A stretch of DNA of 29,377 nt from a virus: positions 1 through 29,377 of the IMG/VR virus record IMGVR_UViG_3300049489_000377; one strand, written 5' to 3'. The stretch's first letter is position 1, and the number at the start of each line of letters is the position of its first letter. A program made the translations under genes and the position numbers. Under the pieces are notes generated by a model. That model did not search any database. It was not told the origin of the DNA and saw only the letters and a list, made by a program, of their open reading frames with translations. Below, one piece after another: positions 1-8,066 of this stretch.

Positions 1-996
1 CTTACCAATCAGCGCGTGGGCCCTGTCGGCCAGTTCATCTCGACGGGCCTTACCCTTCGCGACGTGAAGATCGCAGCAGACGAGCTTGCAGGCTCGGACA
101 AGTGCGAGATTCAGATCGACGGTAAGACGGTGATCGTCGGATACGTCGATGACTTTGATTTCGAGTACGACGCGAACCGCGCAGACCTGAGGGTCTCGGG
201 GCGCTCCAAGACGGGCGACCTCGTGGACTGCTCGGCGGTCTATAAGACCGGGCTTTGGCAGAAGGCGACGATCTACCAGATTGCGAGCGACCTTTGCTCG
301 CCGTTCGGCATCGACGTTATCCCGCTCATCGCAAACGACTCCGACTGGCTCAAGCCGTTTGATCGCTTTCGCATCGACGACGGCGAGACAATCTACGAGA
401 CGCTTTCGCGCGCCGCAGAAATGCGCGCATTGCTTCTACGCAGCGGCAACGACGGGAGCCTGCAGATCGAGCGCGCCGGGCAGTTCTCGTCAGGCGCTGG
501 CCTCGAGCTCGGAAAGAACGTGCTCGTGGGAGGCATCGGGCGCAGCTACCGCGAGCGCTTCAGCGAATACACCTTCAAGGGCCAGACCGAAGCCAGCGAC
601 GAATGGTCAGGTCTTACAGCGAACAAGCTTGAGCATCGGGTCACAGACACAGGCGTTGCGCGCTACCGGCCTCTCGTTGTTCACAGCGACAAGCAGCGCG
701 GAAAAGACGACGTTGGCAAGCGCGCAGTCTGGGAGCGAAACGTAAGGGCAGGGCGCTCGATTCGGCACCGCTACACGGTCGAGGAGTGGACCTCGAATCT
801 GGGCCTTTTGTGGGACCCGAACACGTTGGTCAAGATCACTGACGACTGGTGCGACGTGGACACAACGGCGCTTGTGACCTCGGTTGAGTTCGTGCTCGCC
901 GGCGAGCGCGTGACCACGTTGGAACTCATGGACCCGTCGGCATTCACGGCGAAGCCTGAGCAGCCGAAGGAACCGAAGAAGAGGGGACGACGCTGA
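1..996 (+). CDS. Mu gp44-like baseplate hub protein (5' truncated)
   Basis: The reading frame is open from base 1, so the true start lies left of the window; the GTG at 16 is internal. The 331 visible residues match the gp44/gpP baseplate hub family of Mu-like phages. The recognisable part is an early GYVDDF...SGRSKTGDLVDCSA stretch, which in this family lies between the first beta domain and the hub core. Hub proteins join the tail tube to the spike and help trigger contraction. The C-terminus is basic and Lys/Pro-rich (PKEPKKRGRR). The stop overlaps the next ATG (TGATG), and the next gene is gp45-like, as in Mu. Family assignment is from remembered motifs plus gene order. Confidence 0.85.
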   Translation, partial: LTNQRVGPVGQFISTGLTLRDVKIAADELAGSDKCEIQIDGKTVIVGYVDDFDFEYDANRADLRVSGRSKTGDLVDCSAVYKTGLWQKATIYQIASDLCSPFGIDVIPLIANDSDWLKPFDRFRIDDGETIYETLSRAAEMRALLLRSGNDGSLQIERAGQFSSGAGLELGKNVLVGGIGRSYRERFSEYTFKGQTEASDEWSGLTANKLEHRVTDTGVARYRPLVVHSDKQRGKDDVGKRAVWERNVRAGRSIRHRYTVEEWTSNLGLLWDPNTLVKITDDWCDVDTTALVTSVEFVLAGERVTTLELMDPSAFTAKPEQPKEPKKRGRR

Positions 997-1622
997 TGGA
1001 TCGCGCGCTGTTCTCCGAGATCTCGGCCATGCTCAGGCCGCTTCAGCGCAAGCTGCGCAACCAGATCAACCGTGCTGTGATCGCGCTCGTAAGCGACTCG
1101 CCCGGCATGCAGAAGACTCAGGCCAGCGTGCTCTCTGGCGAAGTCATGGAGCAGGAGCACATGCAGCCCGGTGGGCTTACGCATGTCCCGCTCCCTGGGG
1201 CCGAGGGCCTCTTCGTCACCGTGTCAGGCGTGCGCGACGATGGCGTGATGATCTGCGTATCCGATCGCAACTACAGGCCCAAGGGTTTGCAGGCGGGCGA
1301 AACGGCGCTCTACAACGATGCGCCTGCGATCACACAAAGTAAGATCCTGCTCAAGCTCGACGGGTCTATCGAGGTGCTTCCTGCCGCGGGCAAGGGCGTA
1401 CTGATTGGCGGCTCGACTGCGACTCAATCGCTTGTGCTTGGCGAGGCGTTGATCGCGTACATCGATGCAGTGACAGCCGCGATCGTGACAGCTTTCGGAA
1501 CGATTGCAGCTGCCGCACCGTCTGGCGGGGCACCTGCGGCCACATCGCTTTCAGCCGCGCTCACGGCATCCGCTGCGCTGAAAACAGCGTCGCTGTCTCT
1601 GCTCCACAAAATCGATTCCTGA
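996..1622 (+). CDS. Mu gp45-like baseplate assembly/spike protein
   Basis: A 208-aa protein of about the usual length for Mu gp45 (baseplate assembly protein V/spike). Residues 1-30 form an amphipathic start (RPLQRKLRNQINRAV). The middle has an OB-like beta region with the family's pattern of a gene-state-dependent loop (GAEGLFVTVSGVRDDGVMICVSDRNYRPKGL, split here only for recognition: GLQAGETALYND follows). The C-terminus is Ala/Ser-rich. In Mu this protein forms the membrane-piercing tip. It is translationally coupled to the hub gene by TGATG. The next baseplate gene does not follow directly: a regulator gene intervenes. Confidence 0.82.
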   Translation: MDRALFSEISAMLRPLQRKLRNQINRAVIALVSDSPGMQKTQASVLSGEVMEQEHMQPGGLTHVPLPGAEGLFVTVSGVRDDGVMICVSDRNYRPKGLQAGETALYNDAPAITQSKILLKLDGSIEVLPAAGKGVLIGGSTATQSLVLGEALIAYIDAVTAAIVTAFGTIAAAAPSGGAPAATSLSAALTASAALKTASLSLLHKIDS

Positions 1623-1740
1623 GCGTCTAAAGGCGCTCAACAGGACCCACTGGTGCGCCGCAGCCACCGGCAAGCCTTTTCCTCCGTCAGGCGAACCGGA
1701 AACAGCGGCAACTTTTCCCGAGCACGTGGGGTGTTCGGAT

Positions 1741-1745
1741 GGAGG
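1741..1745 (+). promoter_or_regulatory. Strong Shine-Dalgarno GGAGG fixing the start of the regulator gene
   Basis: GGAGG lies 7 nt before the ATG at 1753. It decides against the upstream in-frame GTG at 1726. Neighbouring late genes rely on start/stop overlaps, so a free-standing strong ribosome site fits an independently inserted gene. Confidence 0.6.
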
Positions 1746-1752
1746 CACGACC

Positions 1753-2538
1753 ATGGCAAATTTCGCAGGACTGATTCCGAGAGCTGACTTCGCAGACAAA
1801 GAGCCGCGCATCCGAGACCTGGAGCTTGGGAAGAAGCTCGGTTACGCGTCGCCTGTAGATGTTCGTAAGCTGGTCGCCAGGCTGGCGGAAGCCGGCAAGC
1901 TGCCGGGCGCTTCAGTTGTTGCCACGGTGGCAAAAACCTCAGGAGGCCGCCCTGGGCGCGAATACTGGCTAGACGAGCGCAGCGCACTGCTCGTGGCGTC
2001 CCAGTCCGGCATGCCGTCCGGCATCGATGTCACCATCGAAGTGATCGATGTGTTCGTGCGCTACCGGCGTGGCGAGCTTCCAACTTCTCCGGATCCCATT
2101 CACCCATTGTTCGCTCGGCAGCGATCAGAGTGGGAAGCGCTGTGGTCACCCAAGGTAGTGCGCGCGCTCTGCGCGCTGTACGGGAACAGTAAGCTCTACA
2201 CCATGGGCGGTCAGATGCCCGGCGGATGGTTCGCAGGCATCCAGCGCATGATTTACGAGCACGTGTGGGATTCAGAACACGTTGCCGAGGCCATCAAGCG
2301 ATCGCCACGTGCGCGGCGTGGCAACAACTGGCACCAGCACATGACGCCCGAAGCGCGCGCTGCGTTCTCAGTCGAACTCGACGCAATTGCAGAAATGGCG
2401 ACGCTTTGCCTTGATCACACTGATCCGGTCAGCCGTTTTTGGGAGCGCATGCGAGAGCGCTACCTGAGCATGCCGATGCAGCTCGGGCTACGCGGAATGC
2501 TCATCTCGAGCAACGCGTCTCAAGCCCTTCCGTGCTGA
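1753..2538 (+). CDS. KilA-N/P63C-like phage regulator (putative antirepressor) inside the baseplate operon
   Basis: A 261-aa protein. The N-terminal part (about 8-110) resembles phage antirepressor/KilA-type DNA-binding starts: LGYASPVDVRKLV, GGRPGREYWLDERSALLVASQSG and IEVIDVFVRYRRGEL. The C-terminal part (about 125-235) resembles the P63C domain found in phage regulators, with WFAGIQRMIYEHVW, NNWHQHMTPEAR and DPVSRFWERMRERY. Such proteins usually regulate lysogeny or early transcription; none is a tail component. It sits between gp45- and gp46-like genes, flanked by 130 and 96 nt of noncoding DNA in an otherwise packed operon. That layout suggests a moron. The domain assignment is from pattern memory and needs a profile search. 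Confidence 0.65.
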   Translation: MANFAGLIPRADFADKEPRIRDLELGKKLGYASPVDVRKLVARLAEAGKLPGASVVATVAKTSGGRPGREYWLDERSALLVASQSGMPSGIDVTIEVIDVFVRYRRGELPTSPDPIHPLFARQRSEWEALWSPKVVRALCALYGNSKLYTMGGQMPGGWFAGIQRMIYEHVWDSEHVAEAIKRSPRARRGNNWHQHMTPEARAAFSVELDAIAEMATLCLDHTDPVSRFWERMRERYLSMPMQLGLRGMLISSNASQALPC

Positions 2539-2557
2539 CAGTAAGACACTCAGGTTC

Positions 2558-2614
2558 GCCGTCACGGCCTGGGCCGCTGGGGTTACTCCTTCCCCCTGCC
2601 GGCCGAACGACGGC
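2558..2614. other. Nested inverted repeat (structured RNA or terminator-like) before the gp46 gene
   Basis: GCCGTC (2558-2563) pairs with GACGGC (2609-2614), CGGCC (2565-2569) with GGCCG (2601-2605), and GGGG (2579-2582) with CCCC (2592-2595). Together they make a three-tier hairpin in the 96-nt gap after the regulator gene. There is no U-run after it, so a canonical intrinsic terminator is doubtful. It may instead insulate or shield translation of the gene starting at 2635. Confidence 0.4.
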
Positions 2615-2634
2615 ACTAACTCACGAGGTCCCGC

Positions 2635-3066
2635 ATGATCACAGCTGCAACTACCGGGATCGTGCGCAACGCAGACGGCAGTCTCTACGAAGACGATGGC
2701 CTCGAAACCGTCGTTGCGATCTCCCTGTTCACCGACGCGAAAGCCACGACAGCAGATGGCCTTGAGCCAGGCGACGATCCGCGAGGCTACTGGGCCGACG
2801 CGTACGACGATGAGCAGGGACTCAACATCGGCTCGAAGCTGTGGCTACTCGAAGGCGCCACGATGACAGTCACCGCTTTGCGCGAGGCCGAGACGTACGC
2901 GAAAGCAGCGCTCGAATGGATGATCGCGGACGGCGCAGCGGACCGCATCGAGTGCAAGGCGACGCGCCTGAGCGACGAAGCCGCATCGCTCGACATCGCG
3001 CTCTACAAGCCCGGCACCGGGTCACCTTACCAACTTACCTGGGAGCTGCACTTTGCCCTTCAGTAG
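2635..3066 (+). CDS. Mu gp46-like baseplate protein
   Basis: A 143-aa protein of the GP46 family, a baseplate wedge component of Mu-like phages. Evidence is the acidic start listing a diagonal of inputs (TVVAISLFTDAKA), the GYWADAY and GSKLWLL motifs typical of GP46, and the C-terminal beta strands (YQLTWELHFALQ). It starts at ATG 2635, 20 nt after a hairpin. Its last 14 nt overlap the next gene. Confidence 0.88.
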   Translation: MITAATTGIVRNADGSLYEDDGLETVVAISLFTDAKATTADGLEPGDDPRGYWADAYDDEQGLNIGSKLWLLEGATMTVTALREAETYAKAALEWMIADGAADRIECKATRLSDEAASLDIALYKPGTGSPYQLTWELHFALQ

Positions 3067-4126
3067 ACCGACGCTCCCGCAGATCGCGGCCCGCGTAAAG
3101 ACCGACATCAGCACGGCTCTCGACAGCACCGCTGCGTTCTTTCGCCGGTCCTTCGAGCGCGGTGTGCAGATGGCCATGGCTGGCGTCTCGCACCACCTGC
3201 ACGGCCACATGGCGTGGATCGCGCTTCAGCTTGATCCCACCTCGGCCGACGATGACATGGTGGAAAAGATCCACGGCAACCCGTGGGGAATCACGAAGGT
3301 AGCGGCCGTTCAGGCAGTCATCACTGTCACTGCCACAGGCACCAACGGGACAGTCGTTCCTGACACCACGACATCTTACCTTCGGTCAGACGGAACGCGC
3401 TTCACCGTCACCACCGGTGACACTGTGGCGGGCGGGACAATCACGCTCACGCTCACAGCCGATGAGCCAGGCGCATCGGGCAACACGGACGCGGGCGAAG
3501 TCCTGACCATTGAAAGCCCGATCGCTGGCCTGAGCACTACTGCCACGGTCGCCACGCGGCCCACTGACGGCGCGGACGAAGAGACTCCCGAGGCTTACCT
3601 GGATCGCGTGCTGCAACGCCGCAGAACGCCTCCCAGGGGCGGCGCCGTGGGCGACTACGAAGCGTGGCTGCTCGAAGTCGCGGGCATCACGCGCGCGTGG
3701 GAGTACCCGAGGCAAGAGGGGCCCGGAACGGTTACCTGTTACGTCGTCAACGACGCTGCGGACCCGATCACAGTAAGCTCGGCCAAGCTCGCTGAGTGCG
3801 CCGCGCACCTGGACACGGCAACGCGGCAGCCGACGACGGCAGACGTTTACGTCTACACGCCGACGCTTCAGGCGGTAAACCTTACGATCAACATCTCGCC
3901 GAACACAGCAGCTGTTCAGGCGGCAATCACGACTGAGCTTGAGGCGCTGATCACGCGCGTGGCAAGCCCCGGCGGAACCGAAGTCTTACTGTCCGCGATC
4001 AATGAGGCGATCTCGATCGCCCCAGGCGAGACAGACCACGCGGTGGTGTCGCCGGTTGCCGACATTACTGTTCCATTCGGGAGCATGGCCACGCTCGGAA
4101 CCGTCACCTATGGGACGTTGCCGTGA
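3053..4126 (+). CDS. Mu gp47-like baseplate J protein
   Basis: A 357-aa baseplate J/gp47 family protein, one of the wedge arms connecting hub and tail fibres. It shows the conserved N-terminus with RPTLPQIAARVKTDI, the GVSHHLHGHMAWIA helix, the RTDGxRF-like YLRSDGTRFT turn, and TPEAYLDRVLQRRRTPPRGG followed by GDYEAW, the hallmark of the family. The start is a TTG (LPFSR) overlapping the upstream gene by 14 nt. No ATG or GTG fits the conserved N-terminus. The end overlaps the next gene by GTGA. Confidence 0.92.
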   Translation: MPFSRPTLPQIAARVKTDISTALDSTAAFFRRSFERGVQMAMAGVSHHLHGHMAWIALQLDPTSADDDMVEKIHGNPWGITKVAAVQAVITVTATGTNGTVVPDTTTSYLRSDGTRFTVTTGDTVAGGTITLTLTADEPGASGNTDAGEVLTIESPIAGLSTTATVATRPTDGADEETPEAYLDRVLQRRRTPPRGGAVGDYEAWLLEVAGITRAWEYPRQEGPGTVTCYVVNDAADPITVSSAKLAECAAHLDTATRQPTTADVYVYTPTLQAVNLTINISPNTAAVQAAITTELEALITRVASPGGTEVLLSAINEAISIAPGETDHAVVSPVADITVPFGSMATLGTVTYGTLP

Positions 4127-5124
4127 CCGCTGACGACTTCCTTCATCAGCTGCTAGCGCTTCTGCCTCCGGGTAAGGCATGGTCGCGCGAAGGCGTTTCG
4201 ATCCTTACCAGCGTGATGGATGGCATCGCGCCGGAGTTCGCGCGGGTGCAAGACCGTGCAGACGCGCTGCAACTCGAGCTCGACCCCAACACTGTCACGG
4301 AGATGATCGACGAGTGGGAGTCCGCGAACGGTCTCCCTGACGATTGCCAGGACCCGCTTTCGACCATCGAACAGCGGCGCGCTGCACTCATATCGAGACT
4401 TCGCGAAGCACAGGGACATAACCCCGCTGATTATGTCGCGATGGGCGTAGCGCTAGGGCATGCGTCAACCGGCGTTCTCCGAAGGCCTTACACCCCGTTC
4501 ACCGTGGGCAGCCCTGCGGGCGCACCGTTGTACGGGCCTGATTGGCTGTTCGCGTTCGACGTTCACTACATGGCGAACCTCATTGCGAGCCCGCACGACT
4601 TCACCACGTGGACAAACGTAAACGTTACCGTGTCCGCGAACGCGACCTATGACCCTGCCGGCTCTGCAATTGCTGACTCTCTCGACTTCGGCGCAGTCGC
4701 TCCAGCGTCGAGAACGCTCGCGATCGCAGGCGCTCCGCTTCATGTGCAGTTCAGTGTGTGGCTCGTTTCCTATACGGGCCTGCATCAGGTTCAGCTCGAT
4801 ATCATCGCGGTTGACGGAACGGTAAGCTCGAAGATCGTAACGGTCGATGAGCGCTGGGGCAGGCACGAGCACCGCGCAGAAGATTCGAGCGGAATTGCAA
4901 GCGTAAGGATCTCGCGCGTAGGCACGGGCAGCGGATATCTCGTTTACGCCTGGGGAGCCTGCGCTGGAGAAGTAGATGACGTCTTCGAGTGCAGGCTCGA
5001 CACGGTCAAGCAGGCGCACACGGTGGCGCTCTATCGCGTGGTCGGCGACCGCGCTGGATACATCGCTGGCGACTTCGTTTCGCTCGGTGCGCTCACTGCA
5101 AGCGCAGCCGGAACAGTCGTCTAA
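4123..5124 (+). CDS. Mu gp48/YmfQ-like baseplate protein with inserted beta-sandwich-like domain
   Basis: Residues 1-145 match the YmfQ/DUF2313 (Mu gp48) family: LLPPGKAW start, EFARVQDRADALQLELDPNT, EWE...GLP, and RRAALISRLREAQG. The family's closing motif (ECRLDTVKQAHTVALYR) appears only at about 289-306. A block of about 135 residues lies between, beginning NLIASPHDFTTWTNVNV. It looks like the carbohydrate-binding-type beta sandwiches used in tail fibres. The ordinary family length is about 190 aa; this one is 333. The C-terminus carries SLGALTASAAGTVV, a unit of the repeat in the protein at 8067-9128. GTG start, GTGA overlap. Confidence 0.85.
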   Translation: MTADDFLHQLLALLPPGKAWSREGVSILTSVMDGIAPEFARVQDRADALQLELDPNTVTEMIDEWESANGLPDDCQDPLSTIEQRRAALISRLREAQGHNPADYVAMGVALGHASTGVLRRPYTPFTVGSPAGAPLYGPDWLFAFDVHYMANLIASPHDFTTWTNVNVTVSANATYDPAGSAIADSLDFGAVAPASRTLAIAGAPLHVQFSVWLVSYTGLHQVQLDIIAVDGTVSSKIVTVDERWGRHEHRAEDSSGIASVRISRVGTGSGYLVYAWGACAGEVDDVFECRLDTVKQAHTVALYRVVGDRAGYIAGDFVSLGALTASAAGTVV

Positions 5125-5128
5125 GGAG
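5123..5128 (+). promoter_or_regulatory. Shine-Dalgarno AAGGAG spanning the gp48 stop
   Basis: AAGGAG begins inside the TAA stop of the gp48-like gene and lies 10 nt before the ATG at 5139. The GTAAG word at 5132-5136 fills the spacer. Confidence 0.5.
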
Positions 5129-5138
5129 ATAGTAAGAC

Positions 5139-6290
5139 ATGGACAGAATCACGGGCGCCACGGTCGAACCTGACCTGCACGGCGCCGGTAAGGATGGCTT
5201 CCGCGAAGGCGCCCCTGGTTCCCCGCCTGCCACCAGCGTCACAGAACTATGGCTGAACTCGGTGCAGGAGGAGATTTGTACCGTCATCGAGAACGGCGGA
5301 TCTGTCCTCAACGGAGGGAACAACGATCAGCTGTATGATGGAGTCATCAAAGCTGCTGGCCTGAGGTACATCGGCGGAGCGATCGCAAGCCACGTTTCGC
5401 GTACGTCACCTGTGTCGATGGACTACCGAGGCATTGCCTACGGAGCGAGTGACGCGCTTTTCGTTGCGGTCGGAACTACGGCCCAGGGGCCGTGCACTTC
5501 GCCTGACGGCGTGACGTGGACCAACCGATCAGTGGCTGACTATCGCGCTGTGTGCGAGCACAGCGGAAGGTTCGTGTGTGTCGGCGCCTCTGGATCGATT
5601 GCGACGACGGACAACGGGTCTGCTTATACCGCCCGCACAGCCGACGCGGCTTACGCTTCGACGTTCTACTCGTGCCACCACGGGTCTGGCAGTTCTTACT
5701 ATGTGATCGCAGGGGTTGCCGGCGAAGTGCAGACATCCGCGGACGCCGTGACATGGACGCATCAAACGGGCGGCCCTGGCACAAGCACATTCTTCGGCGG
5801 CGCGTATGGGAGTGGCGTTCACGTTTTGGTGGGTGGCGACTCGCCTAACCTAAACATGATTTACACCGCCTCGAACGCTTCGATCGGGACATGGACGGCG
5901 CGCACCCCAAGCACTGCGAATGGTGTGATTGGCGCCGTTGCATACGGTAACGGAGCGTTCATCACAGTCGGCTATGACGGCAGCGGAGACCCGTTGATCA
6001 TGAGGTCTGTTGACCTCGGCGTCACTTGGGAAGATATCGACATCCCCAACGACATTGCCGTCCCGTTCTTCAGCATTGCATACGACCCTGACAATCAGGT
6101 TTTCGTAGCAGTCGGAGACGACGGTAAGATCATCGTTTCGCGCGACGGGTCGAACGGGTCATGGCGCGACGTATCCCGCGCGTCATTCACGACGAGCATC
6201 AACGCGCTCGCCTTCGGAGACGGCACGTGCGTCATGGTTGGACCTGGATCTGCCATCCGCCAATCGCTCGCCTTCCCATGGATGGAGTAA
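5139..6290 (+). CDS. Tail-associated protein with BNR/propeller-like repeats
   Basis: A 383-aa protein. Residues 1-75 form a conserved tail-fibre-type attachment start (GAPGSPPATSVTELWLNSVQEEI). After that come about six repeats of 45-50 residues with the pattern IAYGxxxFVAVG....TSxDGxTWT, for example at 88-115, 143-170 and 300-330. This is the signature of BNR/sialidase-type beta-propeller blades without an obvious catalytic set. The position after gp48 is where Mu-like phages place tail fibre or receptor-binding genes. A receptor-binding or decoration role is inferred. The stop TAA lies inside a GTAAG word. Confidence 0.72.
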   Translation: MDRITGATVEPDLHGAGKDGFREGAPGSPPATSVTELWLNSVQEEICTVIENGGSVLNGGNNDQLYDGVIKAAGLRYIGGAIASHVSRTSPVSMDYRGIAYGASDALFVAVGTTAQGPCTSPDGVTWTNRSVADYRAVCEHSGRFVCVGASGSIATTDNGSAYTARTADAAYASTFYSCHHGSGSSYYVIAGVAGEVQTSADAVTWTHQTGGPGTSTFFGGAYGSGVHVLVGGDSPNLNMIYTASNASIGTWTARTPSTANGVIGAVAYGNGAFITVGYDGSGDPLIMRSVDLGVTWEDIDIPNDIAVPFFSIAYDPDNQVFVAVGDDGKIIVSRDGSNGSWRDVSRASFTTSINALAFGDGTCVMVGPGSAIRQSLAFPWME

Positions 6291-6293
6291 GGA

Positions 6294-6677
6294 ATGGCCA
6301 CCGCATGCTCTGACAATGAGCCGCTCTACCTTCCTCTGCGCATCGAACAGGGAGAGACTAAGATCATACCGTTGCATGTCGTCGACGCCGACGGGCTCGA
6401 CGTCGACATCACCGGTTACACCTTCGCGGCCCAGATTCGGCGCAAGCCTTCGTCCGCCATCATCACCGCGACGTTCGCCTATGCGATCACGACCGCAGCT
6501 GACGGGCTCGTTCAGCTCTCGCTCACTGCCGCGCAGACAGCGGCGATCACGTGCGGGGATACCGACACTGAGCCCGCGTCCCTGTACTACTGGGACGTGT
6601 TCGCCACTTCACCGGGCGGCAAGGTGACGAAGCTCGCATACGGCGAAGTCGTCATGGTCGCTGCTGTAACAAGGTAA
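6294..6677 (+). CDS. Small phage structural protein (BppU-N-like beta domain)
   Basis: A 127-aa protein beginning with LRIEQGETKIIPLHVVDADG, then DITGYTFAAQIRRKPSS. This resembles the N-terminal beta domain of baseplate/upper-fibre proteins (BppU-type), which start with a tethering strand, an ITGYT turn and an RxKPSS segment. It begins 3 nt after the preceding stop (GAGTAAGGAATGG). Its own stop also falls inside a GTAAG word. No enzyme motif was seen. A role in the tail or fibre assembly is inferred from position. Confidence 0.55.
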   Translation: MATACSDNEPLYLPLRIEQGETKIIPLHVVDADGLDVDITGYTFAAQIRRKPSSAIITATFAYAITTAADGLVQLSLTAAQTAAITCGDTDTEPASLYYWDVFATSPGGKVTKLAYGEVVMVAAVTR

Positions 6678-6802
6678 GATCTGGCACGCTTGAGACTCGC
6701 GTTCACCCTCTAAACCTTACCGTCTAACCACCTCCCAAAAGATTCAACGCCTCGGGTGCATTCCCGCAGGCGGCGGCAGCCCATTGCAAAAAAGGAAACA
6801 CC

Positions 6803-7210
6803 ATGGCCGTCCAGCTCTCCACCGCAGTCCGAAACGCCCGACTCGACGTCATCGAGTCCACGATCAGCACGTCTGCCGTGCTGCGCATCTACACGGGCGC
6901 TCAGCCTGCAAACTGCGCGGCGGCAAACTCGGGCACCTTGCTCGCTGAGATGGCCTTACCGTCTGACTGGATGGCTGCGGCATCCGGTGGATCGAAGGCG
7001 CTAAGCGGCACGTGGAACGATACCAGCGCGAACGGCACAGGCACTGCTGCGCACTTCCGCATCTACGAGACCACGATCACGACCTGCCACATTCAGGGCT
7101 CGGTCACTGCCACGGGCGGCGGCGGCGACCTTACGCTCGACAACACGTCGATCGCGACGGCGCAGACCGTCACGATCACGTCATTCACGCTCTCGGATGC
7201 GAATTCCTAA
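6803..7210 (+). CDS. Conserved phage structural protein (tail region, unknown function)
   Basis: A 135-aa protein of a type often seen beside tail fibre genes. Its pattern is LSTAVRNARLDVIES, LRIYTGAQPANCAAANSG, and FRIYETTITTCHIQGSV followed by a final beta region (TITSFTLSDANS). It has no transmembrane segment. The ATG at 6803 follows a purine-rich AAAAAAGGAAACACC site. The preceding 125-nt gap (6678-6802) holds no gene and no convincing promoter. The next gene starts at the base after its stop. Confidence 0.7.
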   Translation: MAVQLSTAVRNARLDVIESTISTSAVLRIYTGAQPANCAAANSGTLLAEMALPSDWMAAASGGSKALSGTWNDTSANGTGTAAHFRIYETTITTCHIQGSVTATGGGGDLTLDNTSIATAQTVTITSFTLSDANS

Positions 7211-8056
7211 ATGATCAACCTGGTAGGAACCTCGGACATCATCCGAGTCATCACGTCATCGACGGCGAACATTGCCGTACACGCGTCGTGGATGGACCTG
7301 AGCGGTACGACGGTGACGCCAGGTCGAACCAACACGGCGATCTCGATCGCGACCACGACCACGATCGTAGCGGCCCCGGCCGGCAGCACGCAGCGCAACG
7401 TCAAGACCCTTACGATCAGCAACACGCACGCGTCGACCGTGAACACCGTAACGGTGCAGTACTACGACGGCGCAACGGCGTATCAGATCTTCAAGCGCGA
7501 CTTGGCTGCCGGCGAGATGATCGTCTACGACGAGGACGGCGGCGGGTTCAGCGTAAGGGATAGCGTCGGTCGCATCCTCACGCGCACGGACAATCTGGTC
7601 TCAGCGGCAGTCAGTTCGCTGAACACGGTCGTCCTGTCGGCCGACCAGACGAACAACAACGGCACAGCGAACACGATGGAGGACGTGACGGGCCTCAGCT
7701 TCGCTGTCACAGCCGGCGAGACTTACTGGTTCCGCTTCGTGATCGCCTACACCGCCGCAGCAACTACGACGGGTTCTCGTTGGGCAATCAGCGGCCCCGG
7801 CTCGCCGACCTTACTCAACTACACGAGCACCTACACGCTCACCGCGACGAGCAACACCGTCAACTCAGCAACGGCCTACGACATCCCGGCAGCGAGCAAC
7901 GCGACATCGCTCACCGCGGGCAACATAGCGATCATCGAAGGCATCATCACGCCTTCAGCAAACGGAACGGTGATCGCGCGCCACGCGTCCGAGGTGCTTT
8001 CAAGCGCCATCGTCGCGAAGGCAGGCTCTATGCTGCAATGGATCCGAACGCTCTGA
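7211..8056 (+). CDS. Putative phage structural protein, Thr/Ala-rich
   Basis: A 281-aa protein with ATG immediately after the preceding TAA. It is very rich in Thr, Ala, Ser and Val, with predicted beta content. The first half (about 1-115) reads like an immunoglobulin-like fold (TLTISNTHASTVNTVTVQYY). The second half (about 140-281) has GETYWFRFVIAYTAAATTTGSRWAI, resembling domains in phage tail proteins that follow the 6803 type of gene. No catalytic motif is visible. A virion role is inferred from context. Confidence 0.6.
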   Translation: MINLVGTSDIIRVITSSTANIAVHASWMDLSGTTVTPGRTNTAISIATTTTIVAAPAGSTQRNVKTLTISNTHASTVNTVTVQYYDGATAYQIFKRDLAAGEMIVYDEDGGGFSVRDSVGRILTRTDNLVSAAVSSLNTVVLSADQTNNNGTANTMEDVTGLSFAVTAGETYWFRFVIAYTAAATTTGSRWAISGPGSPTLLNYTSTYTLTATSNTVNSATAYDIPAASNATSLTAGNIAIIEGIITPSANGTVIARHASEVLSSAIVAKAGSMLQWIRTL

Positions 8057-8066
8057 GGGGTGACCC

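Noticed and set aside
1620-1639. Hairpin TGAGCG/CGCTCA at the gp45 stop as an intrinsic terminator
   Set aside because: The stem is only 6 bp and no U-run follows, so I do not call a terminator.
6678-6802. Promoter in the 125-nt gap before the 6803 gene
   Set aside because: A TTGAGA at about 6690 lacks a good -10 partner at normal spacing, so nothing solid can be called.
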